A stretch of DNA of 64,000 nt from contig CASIAX010000010.1 in assembly GCA_949372955.1 (NCBI GenBank), forward strand, positions 62,001 through 126,000, written 5' to 3'. The position numbers were made by a program, and so were the translations under genes. The notes beneath the pieces were generated by a model. It was not told where the DNA came from. It did no database searches and worked only from the letters and a program-made list of their open reading frames with translations. Numbering within the stretch: the first letter of the stretch is position 1; every line of letters starts with the position of its first letter. Below are positions 37,311 through 46,331 of the stretch, piece after piece. The DNA is from SGZJ01 sp949372955. Its GTDB lineage: Bacteria; Bacteroidota; Bacteroidia; Flavobacteriales; Flavobacteriaceae.

Positions 37311-38405
37311 CTATTTAAGATATTGCTTTGCTTCAATGATTACTTTTTTAAACTCTTCGGTTAGACCAGGGCCTTCATAAAAGGCTACTCCTTGGGCACC
37401 ATTTTCTTTTGCTAATATAATTGCTTGTTTAAGCTCATCTGCAGAATTAAAATCTGGTAAATATAAACCAGTATTAATTATCATATTGTCTTGAACATCA
37501 TCTACTCCCTGCTTTGTAGCATAACCAATCCAATTTAATTCTTCGTTATAAAACCCATGGTATATCATTGGATATACTTCGTCTATGGTCCATTTGTCCC
37601 AACGTTGACGAACCATATGGTCAGCCATCTCAGGATATGGAAATACAGCAGCTGTTAATTTCTTTTCATTTTTAGTAACAATAGCATAAGCATCATTTAC
37701 TATATTTCTAATGCTATTTAGTCTAAAATTTTTCCATTCCATATCAATTGATGTATTTTTTGAATCAATAGGGTTTTTATTATGAATATCTTCAAATTTA
37801 CTTACACAAACATCACAATAACAAAAGTCATATTCAGGGAGTTCAGTCTCTTGAACAAGATTATATTTAGGTAATAGACCTATAGGTAGATAAACGTCTG
37901 AATATCTAATATAATCTAAATGAACACTTTCGATTCCTTCAACTTTTGATAAGCCTTCAACTAAACCTAGTATATGATTACGAGATTCCTCTCTATTTGG
38001 GCACAACCATTGGTAATAGTCTACGTAAGGTCTTGTGTCAAAACATGACTTACCTTCTTTACTAACCGCATACCATTCGGGATTTTTTAAAGCTATTGTA
38101 TCTCCTGGTCTATTCATAGCCATAATCCATGCATGTACTTTTAATCCTTCCTTTTTTGCTAAAATAGTTAGTCTATTAAGTAATTTTGGATCTGTCAGAG
38201 TGTTAATTAAAATCTCATCAATTCCAGCTTGCTTATAATTTTTAAATTCTGAAATGTATTCTTTATCAGATTTATTATCATTAGCAGTAATCCAGGTGCT
38301 AAATTTGAAAGTTGATTCATTATTTTCATTTACATTATTATTTTCTTGGCTCATACAAGAAAGTATAATTATAAATGTCACAAATAGTATTGTTATTTTT
38401 TTCAT
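37311..38405 (-). CDS. GHL10-like TIM-barrel lipoprotein (putative glycosyl hydrolase)
   Basis: A 364-residue lipoprotein: signal peptide with IILSC (Cys near 17), followed by a low-complexity Asn/Glu linker. The rest is a single TIM-barrel-like domain of the family-10-like hydrolase type (GHL10) with WITANDNKS near the start, KVHAWIMAMNRPGD near 90, ESVHLDYIRYSD near 160 and MIYHGFYN near 280. Cys-rich CYCDVCVSKFE near 195 is unusual and may form a disulfide or metal site. Substrate unknown, but position between GH92 and a CBM9-like protein suggests glycan work at the cell surface. Confidence 0.75.
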   Translation of the reverse strand: MKKITILFVTFIIILSCMSQENNNVNENNESTFKFSTWITANDNKSDKEYISEFKNYKQAGIDEILINTLTDPKLLNRLTILAKKEGLKVHAWIMAMNRPGDTIALKNPEWYAVSKEGKSCFDTRPYVDYYQWLCPNREESRNHILGLVEGLSKVEGIESVHLDYIRYSDVYLPIGLLPKYNLVQETELPEYDFCYCDVCVSKFEDIHNKNPIDSKNTSIDMEWKNFRLNSIRNIVNDAYAIVTKNEKKLTAAVFPYPEMADHMVRQRWDKWTIDEVYPMIYHGFYNEELNWIGYATKQGVDDVQDNMIINTGLYLPDFNSADELKQAIILAKENGAQGVAFYEGPGLTEEFKKVIIEAKQYLK

Positions 38406-38416
38406 TTTATTAATTT

Positions 38417-39511
38417 TTAGTTAACTAATAATTCGCCGTCTTCAGTTAGAATAAATTCTTTATTCGAAAATGGACTAGTTGCAAAAATGTTATATCCTGT
38501 TTTATGAAGTTCTAATTTGAGTTTTATTTTTTTATTGTCTATTACAAAATCTTTCTCAATTAATTCATCCATTGTTTGAATCCAAGCTTTATTTTTTTTT
38601 AAAAATCTATTTTGTTTTCTATGAAGATTATACATTGTATATTTTATTTGTTCGTCTTTTGGAATATTAAATGTATTTGAATCGGATAAATTAATATCAT
38701 TAATATTTTTTGATGAAAATAAGACATATCCCCATTTTTCAGGCTCATGCATGTTTATAACTCCTTGAGGAGACCATACCCAATTAAACTCTTTTAAATA
38801 TTTTGAATCTTCTTTATTTTTTTTTCTTGAGTAAGTTCCATTTTTATCGATAGTGTGATTCCAATTTACTCTGGAAAAATTAACTCGCCAAAACTGATTT
38901 CTAGGGACTATATCTTGAAAGTATGATGTTTTAAAAGCTGACCATGGAATAGCCATTTCGACTATCCACCCCTTGTCAATATCATTAGGGTTGTTCAATG
39001 TTCCATTTATTCCAATTGCAGATTTTAAGCCAGTTATATTCCAATCATTGATAGCGGAAGAATTTAATTCTCTGTATGGTTTAGTTAAAAATAAATCCCA
39101 TATGGTATTTAGTGCATTTATTTCTATTTCGTAATAATTATGTGTATTTCCATTTGGATCTAAGAAAATTTCAAAATTATTATTATGGAAAATAATAGCA
39201 TCTCTTTCAGTAATATCTGCCCAAATGTTTGGCTCTTTAATATCCGCTAAAATGTAAAAAAAATCTTCATCCCATAACATCTTTATTTTAGTTTGATATT
39301 TTGGATCATCCACTCCCTCAATATCAATGAAATTCGAGGTCCAGTTTGCTTTTTCCCAAATAGATTCATTTACTTTTCCATCAATATTGATAGAAAAATT
39401 TGTTTTGTAAGCAGTATAGGTTCTGGGAAGGGTTACTAATTTAGTTTGGGGAAAGATATTAATTGTCAAAAAAAACAATAAAAATAAACATATTTTGTTT
39501 TGACTTTTCAT
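38417..39511 (-). CDS. Carbohydrate-binding family 9-like protein, exported
   Basis: A 364-residue exported protein with a signal peptide (about 1-21). Residues about 35-240 match the CBM9-like fold: FSINIDGKVNESIWEKANW, KMLWDEDFFYILADIKEPNIWA, NFEIFLDPNGNTHNYYEIEINALNTIWDL and WIVEMAIPWSAF. The C-terminal about 120 residues (WSPQGVINMHEPEKWGYVLF onwards) are typical of Bacteroidota CBM9-like proteins of unknown activity. It starts on the base directly after the GH130 stop, so expression is tightly coupled. It may bind or act on a uronate- or mannose-containing glycan; the activity is not established. Confidence 0.8.
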   Translation of the reverse strand: MKSQNKICLFLLFFLTINIFPQTKLVTLPRTYTAYKTNFSINIDGKVNESIWEKANWTSNFIDIEGVDDPKYQTKIKMLWDEDFFYILADIKEPNIWADITERDAIIFHNNNFEIFLDPNGNTHNYYEIEINALNTIWDLFLTKPYRELNSSAINDWNITGLKSAIGINGTLNNPNDIDKGWIVEMAIPWSAFKTSYFQDIVPRNQFWRVNFSRVNWNHTIDKNGTYSRKKNKEDSKYLKEFNWVWSPQGVINMHEPEKWGYVLFSSKNINDINLSDSNTFNIPKDEQIKYTMYNLHRKQNRFLKKNKAWIQTMDELIEKDFVIDNKKIKLKLELHKTGYNIFATSPFSNKEFILTEDGELLVN

Positions 39512-40474
39512 TTATAAACTATTGTCTTTAGTAAATTTTACAACTTCACTTAGATTTCCAAAAGCAATAGCTACTACTGTATCAGCTGCCCCATAATAAA
39601 TAGCTAATTTATCTTCTTTATAGTCGTGTAAAGCAGCACAAGGAAAAACTACATTAGGCACGTCTCCTACCATTTCATATTGTTCGGCTGGCCCTAATAA
39701 GTAGGGTTGCGTTCTAAATTTTACTTTTTCAGGTGAATTTTCGTCTAATAAGGCAGTACCCATAGCATAGCGAAAACCATTACAAGTGTTGATTACACCA
39801 TGATATATCATTAGCCAACCCTCATCAGTTAAAATAGGAATTGGGCCTGCACCTATTTTAGTACATTGCCATGCGCTGTCCTCAAAAGCAGTAGCTTTCA
39901 TAACACATCGATGTTCACCCCAAAATTTCATATCTGGACTATAACTAATATAGATATCACCAAAAGGGGTATGACCATTGTCACTTGGTCTACTTAGCAT
40001 TGCATATTTACCATTTATTTTTTTTGGAAATAAAACTCCGTTTCTATTAAACGGTAAAAATGCGTTTTCACATTGAAAAAAATTTTTAAAATCAAATGTA
40101 TAACCAATTCCAATTGTTGGACCGTTATATCCATTACACCAAGTTATCCAATATCTATCTTCGATAAAAACAACTCTTGGATCATATTTATATTCCGAAT
40201 CAATCATTTTAGTATTTCCAGCTTGCATTTGAATAGGCTCATGATTAATTTTCCAATTAATACCATCTTTGCTGAAACCTGCAAAAATATTCATTTGAAC
40301 GGCTTTATTATCACATCTAAAGACTCCAGCAAAGCCTTTATTAAAAGGTACAACAGCACTATTAAATATGCTATTTGAAGAGGGAATATCGTATCTGTTA
40401 ATTATTGGGTTTTCAGAATACCTCCATAAAACATCTTTACAATCTTTTGGTTTGTCTTGCCAAGGTATATTCAC
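39512..40474 (-). CDS. GH130 mannoside phosphorylase (probable)
   Basis: Cytoplasmic 320-residue five-bladed propeller enzyme; no signal peptide. GH130 members phosphorolyse beta-mannosides to mannose-1-phosphate. Visible are LWRYSENPIINR at the start, NSAVVPFNKGFAGVFRCDNK, the catalytic Asp in YDPRVVFIEDRYW near 95, an Arg in LSRPSDNG, a Lys in CTKIGAGP and His in IYHGV near 225. The Arg, Lys and His set fits phosphate binding and so a phosphorylase rather than a hydrolase. Start is GTG. Subfamily (mannobiose versus Man-GlcNAc) is unresolved; 25 nt after the symporter. Confidence 0.88.
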   Translation of the reverse strand: MNIPWQDKPKDCKDVLWRYSENPIINRYDIPSSNSIFNSAVVPFNKGFAGVFRCDNKAVQMNIFAGFSKDGINWKINHEPIQMQAGNTKMIDSEYKYDPRVVFIEDRYWITWCNGYNGPTIGIGYTFDFKNFFQCENAFLPFNRNGVLFPKKINGKYAMLSRPSDNGHTPFGDIYISYSPDMKFWGEHRCVMKATAFEDSAWQCTKIGAGPIPILTDEGWLMIYHGVINTCNGFRYAMGTALLDENSPEKVKFRTQPYLLGPAEQYEMVGDVPNVVFPCAALHDYKEDKLAIYYGAADTVVAIAFGNLSEVVKFTKDNSL

Positions 40475-40499
40475 TTTTTTTTATTTTGAAATTAAATAT

Positions 40500-42377
40500 T
40501 TAGTTTTTTATTTTTCTGACTGCATCCAGCCAAGTAAATTTAAGAATAATTGATGTTATTATAAAAACTGTTAATGCAATTATTGTTTTTGGATAATCTC
40601 TAATCACAAAATAAATTGGTAGTACTATCATACTTGATTGCCAAACAATTCCTATAACACAATTAAGCATATCCTTCCAAAAGTTAGTGTTTTTTTGAAT
40701 ACCCTCATCTTCTTTAGTCAATTCTTGGTAAACAGGTTGCCACCAACCCCATGGCCTTACAGATTTATAGAACGATTTTAAAATTTGCATGTCAGTTGGC
40801 TTAGATAAAAAAGTTCCTAAAAATGATCCAAATAATGAAACAAAAAATATTATCGGAAATAAATATATAGCTTGAAGATTAGATAATTCATATAATAATG
40901 TATCACTATCTAAGGAGTCTTTAAACTGATAAAGAACATATTGCATCGTTGCAATTATTAGACCAGTTAACATACCCCAAAAATATCCCCAGCCATTGAA
41001 ACGCCACCAAATCCATTTTAAAAAATTTGCTGCTACATACCCACCAAACAATGCTGAAGTAATCCATAATGTAAGTGAGTTAATGGAATCCGCAAAGAAT
41101 CCCATAAATACACCTAAAATAACTATTAAAAAAGAGGCTATATAACTTGCTTTTATATAATGTTTTGAAGAAGCATTGGGTTTGTAATATTTTTTGTAAA
41201 TATCGTTTACTAAATATGCAGGTCCTGCATTGACAAATGCTGAAAAAGTAGACATGAATGCTGCTAATAAACCTGCTAATAATAAACCTTTAATACCTGG
41301 AGGAATATGAAAGTTTATTACTTTTGGAAGTAATACTTCTAAATCAGAACCCGTTAGATTAGTACTAGAAATCATTTCCGGACTTAAAGCTACCAGAGCA
41401 ATAACTACTATACCTCCTATTAATAAATATCTTGGAATAAATAATATTAAATTAGTGAAACCACTCATATATGCAGCCTCCTTTACATTTTTAGTAGATA
41501 ATATTCTTTGCATATCGAAACTTGGTGTCGGTCCGGCTACGCTAGCAAAGAAACCTTTAAATAAAGTCATTCCAATTAATGCTCCAAACATCTTAAATCC
41601 TTCAGAATCAATTAAATCATTAAATGCTTGGTATTTTTCAGTCCAATGAGTTTCTAATTCCCATCCAAAGAATATATTTTTCCACTCAGCAGTTATAACA
41701 TTATTTATTTCAACATCAGTTACCGTAGTAAAAGTATATACCGTTATTAATACGGCTGCTAATACCATTACAACATATTGTAACACTTCAGTTGCTACAA
41801 CAGAAAACATTCCTCCTTTAATGGTATAAATTGTAGTTAAAAATATGATTATTAATGCGTAAGATTGTTCTGAATTAAATAATACAAATTCAGCTATTTG
41901 CAATGTTAAATCCCATGGTAAAATAATAGTTAAAAATTTACCTACTCCTTCAAAAAAATAAGCAATAAAACCAATAGCAGCAATAGTTGCGAAAAAAGCT
42001 ACAATTATATGAGATGCTCTTCCTCCATTTTTATCACCAAATCTTGTTAATATCCACTCAGAACCCGTCATAATATTAGATCGTCTAATCCATACCGCTA
42101 AAAACATCATAATAAAAATTTGATTCCATACGGGCCATAGCCACATAAACATAAAACTTTTAGTTCCATATAGAAATAGTATTCCGACCATCCAAGCTGT
42201 TCCAGATACATCAAACATTCCTGATCCATTACTTAGACCTAAGTAATACCATTTTATTGATTTACCACCTAAAAAGTAGGAGTCTAATCCCTTAGATGCT
42301 TTTTTTGAGACCCAAATACCTAAACCAATAGTTAAGAAAATATAAATCGAAATTATTATTATATCTACTGTATTCAT
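40500..42377 (-). CDS. Sodium:solute symporter, probable sugar
   Basis: SSS-family inner-membrane permease of 625 residues with about 13-14 hydrophobic segments. GIWVSKKASKGLDSYFLGGKSIKWYYLGLSN near 20-50 and GLLLAGLLAAFMSTFSAFVNAGPAYLVNDIYKKY near 365 are family hallmarks. The long loop around 205-235 and a C-terminal extension are usual in Bacteroidota PUL symporters. It leads the minus-strand operon with GH130, which points to import of manno-oligosaccharide or mannose. It is divergent from the LytS/LytTR pair across 179 bp. Confidence 0.88.
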   Translation of the reverse strand: MNTVDIIIISIYIFLTIGLGIWVSKKASKGLDSYFLGGKSIKWYYLGLSNGSGMFDVSGTAWMVGILFLYGTKSFMFMWLWPVWNQIFIMMFLAVWIRRSNIMTGSEWILTRFGDKNGGRASHIIVAFFATIAAIGFIAYFFEGVGKFLTIILPWDLTLQIAEFVLFNSEQSYALIIIFLTTIYTIKGGMFSVVATEVLQYVVMVLAAVLITVYTFTTVTDVEINNVITAEWKNIFFGWELETHWTEKYQAFNDLIDSEGFKMFGALIGMTLFKGFFASVAGPTPSFDMQRILSTKNVKEAAYMSGFTNLILFIPRYLLIGGIVVIALVALSPEMISSTNLTGSDLEVLLPKVINFHIPPGIKGLLLAGLLAAFMSTFSAFVNAGPAYLVNDIYKKYYKPNASSKHYIKASYIASFLIVILGVFMGFFADSINSLTLWITSALFGGYVAANFLKWIWWRFNGWGYFWGMLTGLIIATMQYVLYQFKDSLDSDTLLYELSNLQAIYLFPIIFFVSLFGSFLGTFLSKPTDMQILKSFYKSVRPWGWWQPVYQELTKEDEGIQKNTNFWKDMLNCVIGIVWQSSMIVLPIYFVIRDYPKTIIALTVFIITSIILKFTWLDAVRKIKN

Positions 42378-42525
42378 TAATTTTTTATTAAATATTTATG
42401 TGAAATAAAACCACTAATAGATTTAGTTTAAACAAAAAAAATTATATTTAGCAGTATTTTGCAGGGCTTTAGAATCAAATTTATTATTACCAATATTTAA
42501 AAAAAGCTTGAAAAAACAAATAATA

Positions 42526-42540
42526 TTAGACGAATAACTA
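42526..42540 (-). promoter_or_regulatory. Weaker putative operator copy 3 (symporter / lytS divergent region)
   Basis: The plus-strand sequence is TTAGACGAATAACTA, with 11 of 15 bases matching the copy upstream of SusC. It lies 148 nt upstream of the symporter start and 16 nt before the lytS-like start. The weaker match means this could be chance. Confidence 0.22.
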
Positions 42541-42556
42541 CTGAAGTAAGATAAAA

Positions 42557-43612
42557 ATGAATCCAAGAGGAATTTATACAATAACATTAAAGCATCATGT
42601 AATATTTTGGATTATTTACTTCTTAATTAACACTTTTAGATGGGGTAGAATTTTTGATGATTTTTTATATTCTTTTCAATCGGGTTTATTAGGCTTTCCA
42701 ATACACATAAGCTTATGTTATTTAAATATTTATGTGTTAATGCCTAGATTTATTTATAAGAAAAAATATTCATTATTTATACTGTTACTGCTTTCTTCTA
42801 TTTTTATGATGGTCATTGTAAAATTTAATCTGACTTACTATTTTTTAAATTCAAATGTTTGGCCTGAAAGTCGTGAAATTGTAAATACTTTGACTTCTAA
42901 TTATGTTATGGATATGATGATAGGAGAACTATATGTAATAACTTTTGTTACAGCTATAAAAATTACTTCAGACTGGATAAATGAAAATAAAAAATCTACA
43001 GATCTTGAAAAAGCACAATTAGAAACTCAACTATTATTTTTACGTAGTCAAGTATCTCCTCATTTTTTCTTCAACACTCTTAATAATATATATTCTCTTT
43101 CTTTAGAAGGCTCTAAAAGAACTCCAAAGGTGATTTTAAAACTTTCTGAACTGATGAGATATTTATTATATGAAACCAAAGAGAAAAGACAAGATTTAAA
43201 AAATGAAATTCTTTGTATTCAAAATTATTTAGAGTTAGAAAAGATTAGATATTCGGATAACCTTGAAATTAATATGAACATTAGCGGACAAATCGAAGGT
43301 AAAGTTATTGCGCCAATTTTATTGTTGTCTTTTGTAGAAAATGCCTTTAAACATGGAGCAAATAAAAGTATAGATAAAATAAAAATCGATATAGACTTTA
43401 ATGTTGAAGATGATTTCCTTAAGTTTAAGGTTGTTAATCCTATTCCTATAAAACCAAAGAAAAAACAATTATTTAATAGAAATCAAGGTGGAATTGGATT
43501 GTCGAATGTAAAAAAAAGATTGGAATTAGGCTATAAAAAAGAAGATTATGGTATTTTTATTGATAATTCAAATAATCAATTTGTAGTTGAATTAAAAATC
43601 AGAGTCTCATGA
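42557..43612 (+). CDS. LytS-type sensor histidine kinase
   Basis: A 351-residue membrane kinase. Four hydrophobic segments in residues about 10-150 form the sensor, with no recognisable ligand-binding domain. The His_kinase block RSQVSPHFFFNTLNNIYSLS places the phospho-His near 169. The ATP-binding domain shows FVENAFKHGANKS (N box) near 261 and GGIGLSNVKKRL near 311. It overlaps the response regulator by ATGA, so the two are coupled. Divergent placement from the PUL symporter suggests it senses a substrate or product of that locus; this is inference. Confidence 0.9.
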   Translation: MNPRGIYTITLKHHVIFWIIYFLINTFRWGRIFDDFLYSFQSGLLGFPIHISLCYLNIYVLMPRFIYKKKYSLFILLLLSSIFMMVIVKFNLTYYFLNSNVWPESREIVNTLTSNYVMDMMIGELYVITFVTAIKITSDWINENKKSTDLEKAQLETQLLFLRSQVSPHFFFNTLNNIYSLSLEGSKRTPKVILKLSELMRYLLYETKEKRQDLKNEILCIQNYLELEKIRYSDNLEINMNISGQIEGKVIAPILLLSFVENAFKHGANKSIDKIKIDIDFNVEDDFLKFKVVNPIPIKPKKKQLFNRNQGGIGLSNVKKRLELGYKKEDYGIFIDNSNNQFVVELKIRVS

Positions 43613-44322
43613 GTATTAAATGTTTGATTATAGATGACGAACCATTAGCAATTAATGTTATTAAAAATTATTTAATTGAAATTAATGATATTGAAATTGT
43701 TAATACTTATAATAATGGTGTCGATGCTATAAATTATTTAAAAGATAATCATATAGATTTGATTTTCTTAGACATTAACATGCCTGTTTTTGACGGTTTA
43801 AGTTTTATTAAAAGTTTAAATAAAAAACCTCTCATAGTAGTCACAACTGCATACAAAGAATATGCAGCTGAAACTTATGAATTAGATGTTACCGATTATT
43901 TAGTAAAACCTATTTCCTTTCCTAGATTCATGAAAAGCATAAATAAAGTTTTTAGTCATGTTGAAAAAAATAAAAAAATAAATAATTCAACTAAAAATAA
44001 GCGTCCCTTTATTTTTTTAAGAATCAATAAAAAGAAATTACAAAAGGTATATTTAGATGAGATTTTAGTTATTGAATCCTTGAAAGATTATTTAAAGATT
44101 TCCACTTCTACTGAAAGATTTATTATTCATCAAACTTTAAGTAGTTTTACTGACCAATTACCTAAAGAAAAATTTATCCGAATTCATAGGTCATTTACAA
44201 TTTCTATAGATAAAGTAGAATCAATTGAAGGAAATAGCGTTGAAATCGACGGAGTTAGATATGTTATAGGAAGAACATATATAGATACTGTAAAAAAAAT
44301 ATTAATTAATACTAACCCTTAA
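43609..44322 (+). CDS. LytTR-family response regulator
   Basis: A 237-residue DNA-binding regulator. The receiver domain shows IIDDEPLAINVI and LIFLDINMPVFDGL with the phospho-acceptor Asp near 54, and the switch Lys in DYLVKPISFPRF. The LytTR DNA-binding domain occupies about 135-232 (FLRINKKKLQKVYLDEIL, IRIHRSFTISID). LytTR proteins bind paired direct repeats; I did not find a certain pair in the neighbouring intergenic region. It partners the kinase upstream and is the best candidate regulator of the mannan-type PUL in this window. Confidence 0.92.
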   Translation: MSIKCLIIDDEPLAINVIKNYLIEINDIEIVNTYNNGVDAINYLKDNHIDLIFLDINMPVFDGLSFIKSLNKKPLIVVTTAYKEYAAETYELDVTDYLVKPISFPRFMKSINKVFSHVEKNKKINNSTKNKRPFIFLRINKKKLQKVYLDEILVIESLKDYLKISTSTERFIIHQTLSSFTDQLPKEKFIRIHRSFTISIDKVESIEGNSVEIDGVRYVIGRTYIDTVKKILINTNP

Positions 44323-44510
44323 GTTATTTTATAAATTAAAACTAGTAAAAAGAGAATGTTAAAATTCAAAAAAGACATCAATATCTTACATTCAATAAAT
44401 ATTATTTTAAAAAGTTAAAGTTTTATTAAATCTAATTTTTTTAACATTTTATTTAATCTTAAAACTATTTAATTTTTATTTATTAGCTTAGAATTACAAA
44501 ATATATAATA

Positions 44511-45491
44511 ATGAATATTTCTTTAAAATTTTACAAATTATCATTGGCATTAGTTATAGCCTCTTCTTTTTTATCATGTGATGTAGAAGATAATGAAAGC
44601 TATACATTACCGGCCTTATCAACTATTACAGAATTTGCGGAAAGTAATTCTGATCTGAGCAATTTGGCTGCTGCACTAAGTGCTGCCGATGGAAACTTAC
44701 TAAGTCTTTTAAATGGCGGTAACTATACTCTTCTTGCACCAAATAATTGGGCATTCGAAGTTTGGTTAGGCACTAATGGATTCAATTCAATAGATGAAGT
44801 ACCTACAGATATACTCAAAAACATTCTGCTAAACCATGTCATTACTGGTATAGTGGGATCTTCTGATCTTACTGCCGCTGGTAGTGGATACACATCAACA
44901 AATGCCACAAATACAGATGGTGATTTTCTTAGTATGTATTTCTCAACTAATAACGGTATTGCTTTTAATGGTGTTACAACTGTCCTTAATCCAGATATAG
45001 CTGCTTCAAATGGTGTTGTGCATGTAGTCGATCTTTTAATAGAACTCCCAACTGTAGTAACATTCGCTACTACAAATCCTGGTTTTGAAACTTTAGTTAC
45101 AGCTCTTACAAGGGATGATCTAAGTGAGGATCTCGTTTCAATATTATCAACAACAACTGAACCTGCCCCCTTCACATTATTTGCGCCAACGAATGAAGCA
45201 TTTAGTTCATTATTTTCTGAACTTAATATTGATTCATTAAATGATATTGATACAGCTACTCTTGAATCAACTCTAGGCACCCATGTAGTTGCTGAGGCAA
45301 ATGTTAGATTTGAAGATTTATCCAATGGTATGTTAATTACAACAATAGGTGATGATCTAACTATTTCTGTTGGTAATGGGCCACAACTAGTTGATTTGAA
45401 TAATAGGACAGCTAATATAATAGCAGTTGATATTCAAGCATACAATGGAGTTATCCATGTTATAGACAATGTAATGTTACCACAATCATAA
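44511..45491 (+). CDS. Two-domain fasciclin (FAS1) lipoprotein
   Basis: A 326-residue surface lipoprotein: signal peptide with FLSC (Cys near 24), then two FAS1 domains (about 40-180 and 185-325). Each has the paired signatures YTLLAPNNWAFEVW / FTLFAPTNEAFSSL and the closing NGVVHVVDLLIELP / YNGVIHVIDNVMLP. FAS1 domains act in adhesion. The codon use looks like its neighbours. It stands alone between the regulator pair and a bidirectional terminator, and is probably not part of the PUL. Confidence 0.92.
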   Translation: MNISLKFYKLSLALVIASSFLSCDVEDNESYTLPALSTITEFAESNSDLSNLAAALSAADGNLLSLLNGGNYTLLAPNNWAFEVWLGTNGFNSIDEVPTDILKNILLNHVITGIVGSSDLTAAGSGYTSTNATNTDGDFLSMYFSTNNGIAFNGVTTVLNPDIAASNGVVHVVDLLIELPTVVTFATTNPGFETLVTALTRDDLSEDLVSILSTTTEPAPFTLFAPTNEAFSSLFSELNIDSLNDIDTATLESTLGTHVVAEANVRFEDLSNGMLITTIGDDLTISVGNGPQLVDLNNRTANIIAVDIQAYNGVIHVIDNVMLPQS

Positions 45492-45510
45492 CTTTACTAT
45501 TTACATTTAA

Positions 45511-45553
45511 TTATATAAAAAAAGCCATTTAATAAATGGCTTTTTTTATATAA
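45511..45553. terminator. Strong bidirectional terminator after the FAS1 gene
   Basis: A 20-bp inverted repeat: a GCCATTT/AAATGGC core with a 3-nt loop, flanked by seven A and seven T and further TTATAT/ATATAA pairing. It ends the plus-strand FAS1 message and the minus-strand rluB-like message (stop at 45579) alike. Confidence 0.9.
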
Positions 45554-45578
45554 TTAAATAACTACTTGCTGAAATAAT

Positions 45579-46289
45579 CTAAAGCATCTTCAAGTTATTA
45601 ATCTCTAATTCAGTCAGGTTTTTCCAATGTCCTCTTGGGATGTCTTTTTTAGTCAAGTTTGCTATCTTAACACAATCCAATCTTAAAATATCGTATTTGA
45701 AATGATCAAATATTGTTCTAATAATTGTATTACCAGTATTCTTAATACTTAATCCTATTTCCTTTTTCGTTGAATTTGCCACATAACTAATTTCCTCAAC
45801 AGAGATTAATTTTCCGTCAATCTTAAAGCCGTCTTTAATTTGTTTTAAATGTTCTGCTTTCAAATTCTTATCTAACTCGATATAAAACAACCTAGCTACA
45901 CCTTTTTTAGAATTTGTGAATTTATTCATTACTAACTCATCGTTTGTAAATAACAATAACCCCGTAGTATTTCTTCCTAACCTTCCGACAGGCTTAACAT
46001 TAGATTTAGTAGCATTAGAGACCAAATCCATTACCGTTTTGCCCTTTGACTTGCTGTCCGTTGTTGAAAACCCTTTAGGTTTATTAAGTAATACATATGC
46101 TTTTTTTTCAGGATAAATACGAGCTCCATCAAAACGCACCTCATCTTCTAAATCAACCTTATAACCCATTTCAGTAATAATTTTTCCGTTTACTTTAACA
46201 CTTCCTATGGAGATATGCATATCAGCATCTCTTCTAGAGCACATTCCAGAATTTGAGATAAATTTATTTAATCGGATTTTATTATTCAT
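45579..46289 (-). CDS. RluB/RsuA-family pseudouridine synthase-like protein
   Basis: A 236-residue protein with an N-terminal S4 RNA-binding domain (about 4-55, IRLNKFISNSGMCSRRDAD) and a RsuA/RluB/RluF catalytic domain. The family's catalytic motif GRLDxxTxGLLL reads GRLGRNTTGLLLFTND, with Gly105 (codon GGA at 45977-45975) where the nucleophilic Asp is expected. Other family features (RLFYIELDK, GLSIKNTGNTIIR) remain. It may be a divergent or non-catalytic member, or the motif may be a known Bacteroidota variant that I cannot check. It lies 42 nt upstream of the terminator. Confidence 0.8.
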   Translation of the reverse strand: MNNKIRLNKFISNSGMCSRRDADMHISIGSVKVNGKIITEMGYKVDLEDEVRFDGARIYPEKKAYVLLNKPKGFSTTDSKSKGKTVMDLVSNATKSNVKPVGRLGRNTTGLLLFTNDELVMNKFTNSKKGVARLFYIELDKNLKAEHLKQIKDGFKIDGKLISVEEISYVANSTKKEIGLSIKNTGNTIIRTIFDHFKYDILRLDCVKIANLTKKDIPRGHWKNLTELEINNLKML

Positions 46290-46331
46290 GAGATTTATTT
46301 TTTCAAAGATATATAGATAAATTTAGAAGTA

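Noticed and set aside
44723..45325. 200-codon minus-strand frame inside the FAS1 gene
   Set aside because: Low-complexity antisense of two clear FAS1 domains; no motif or start context of its own.
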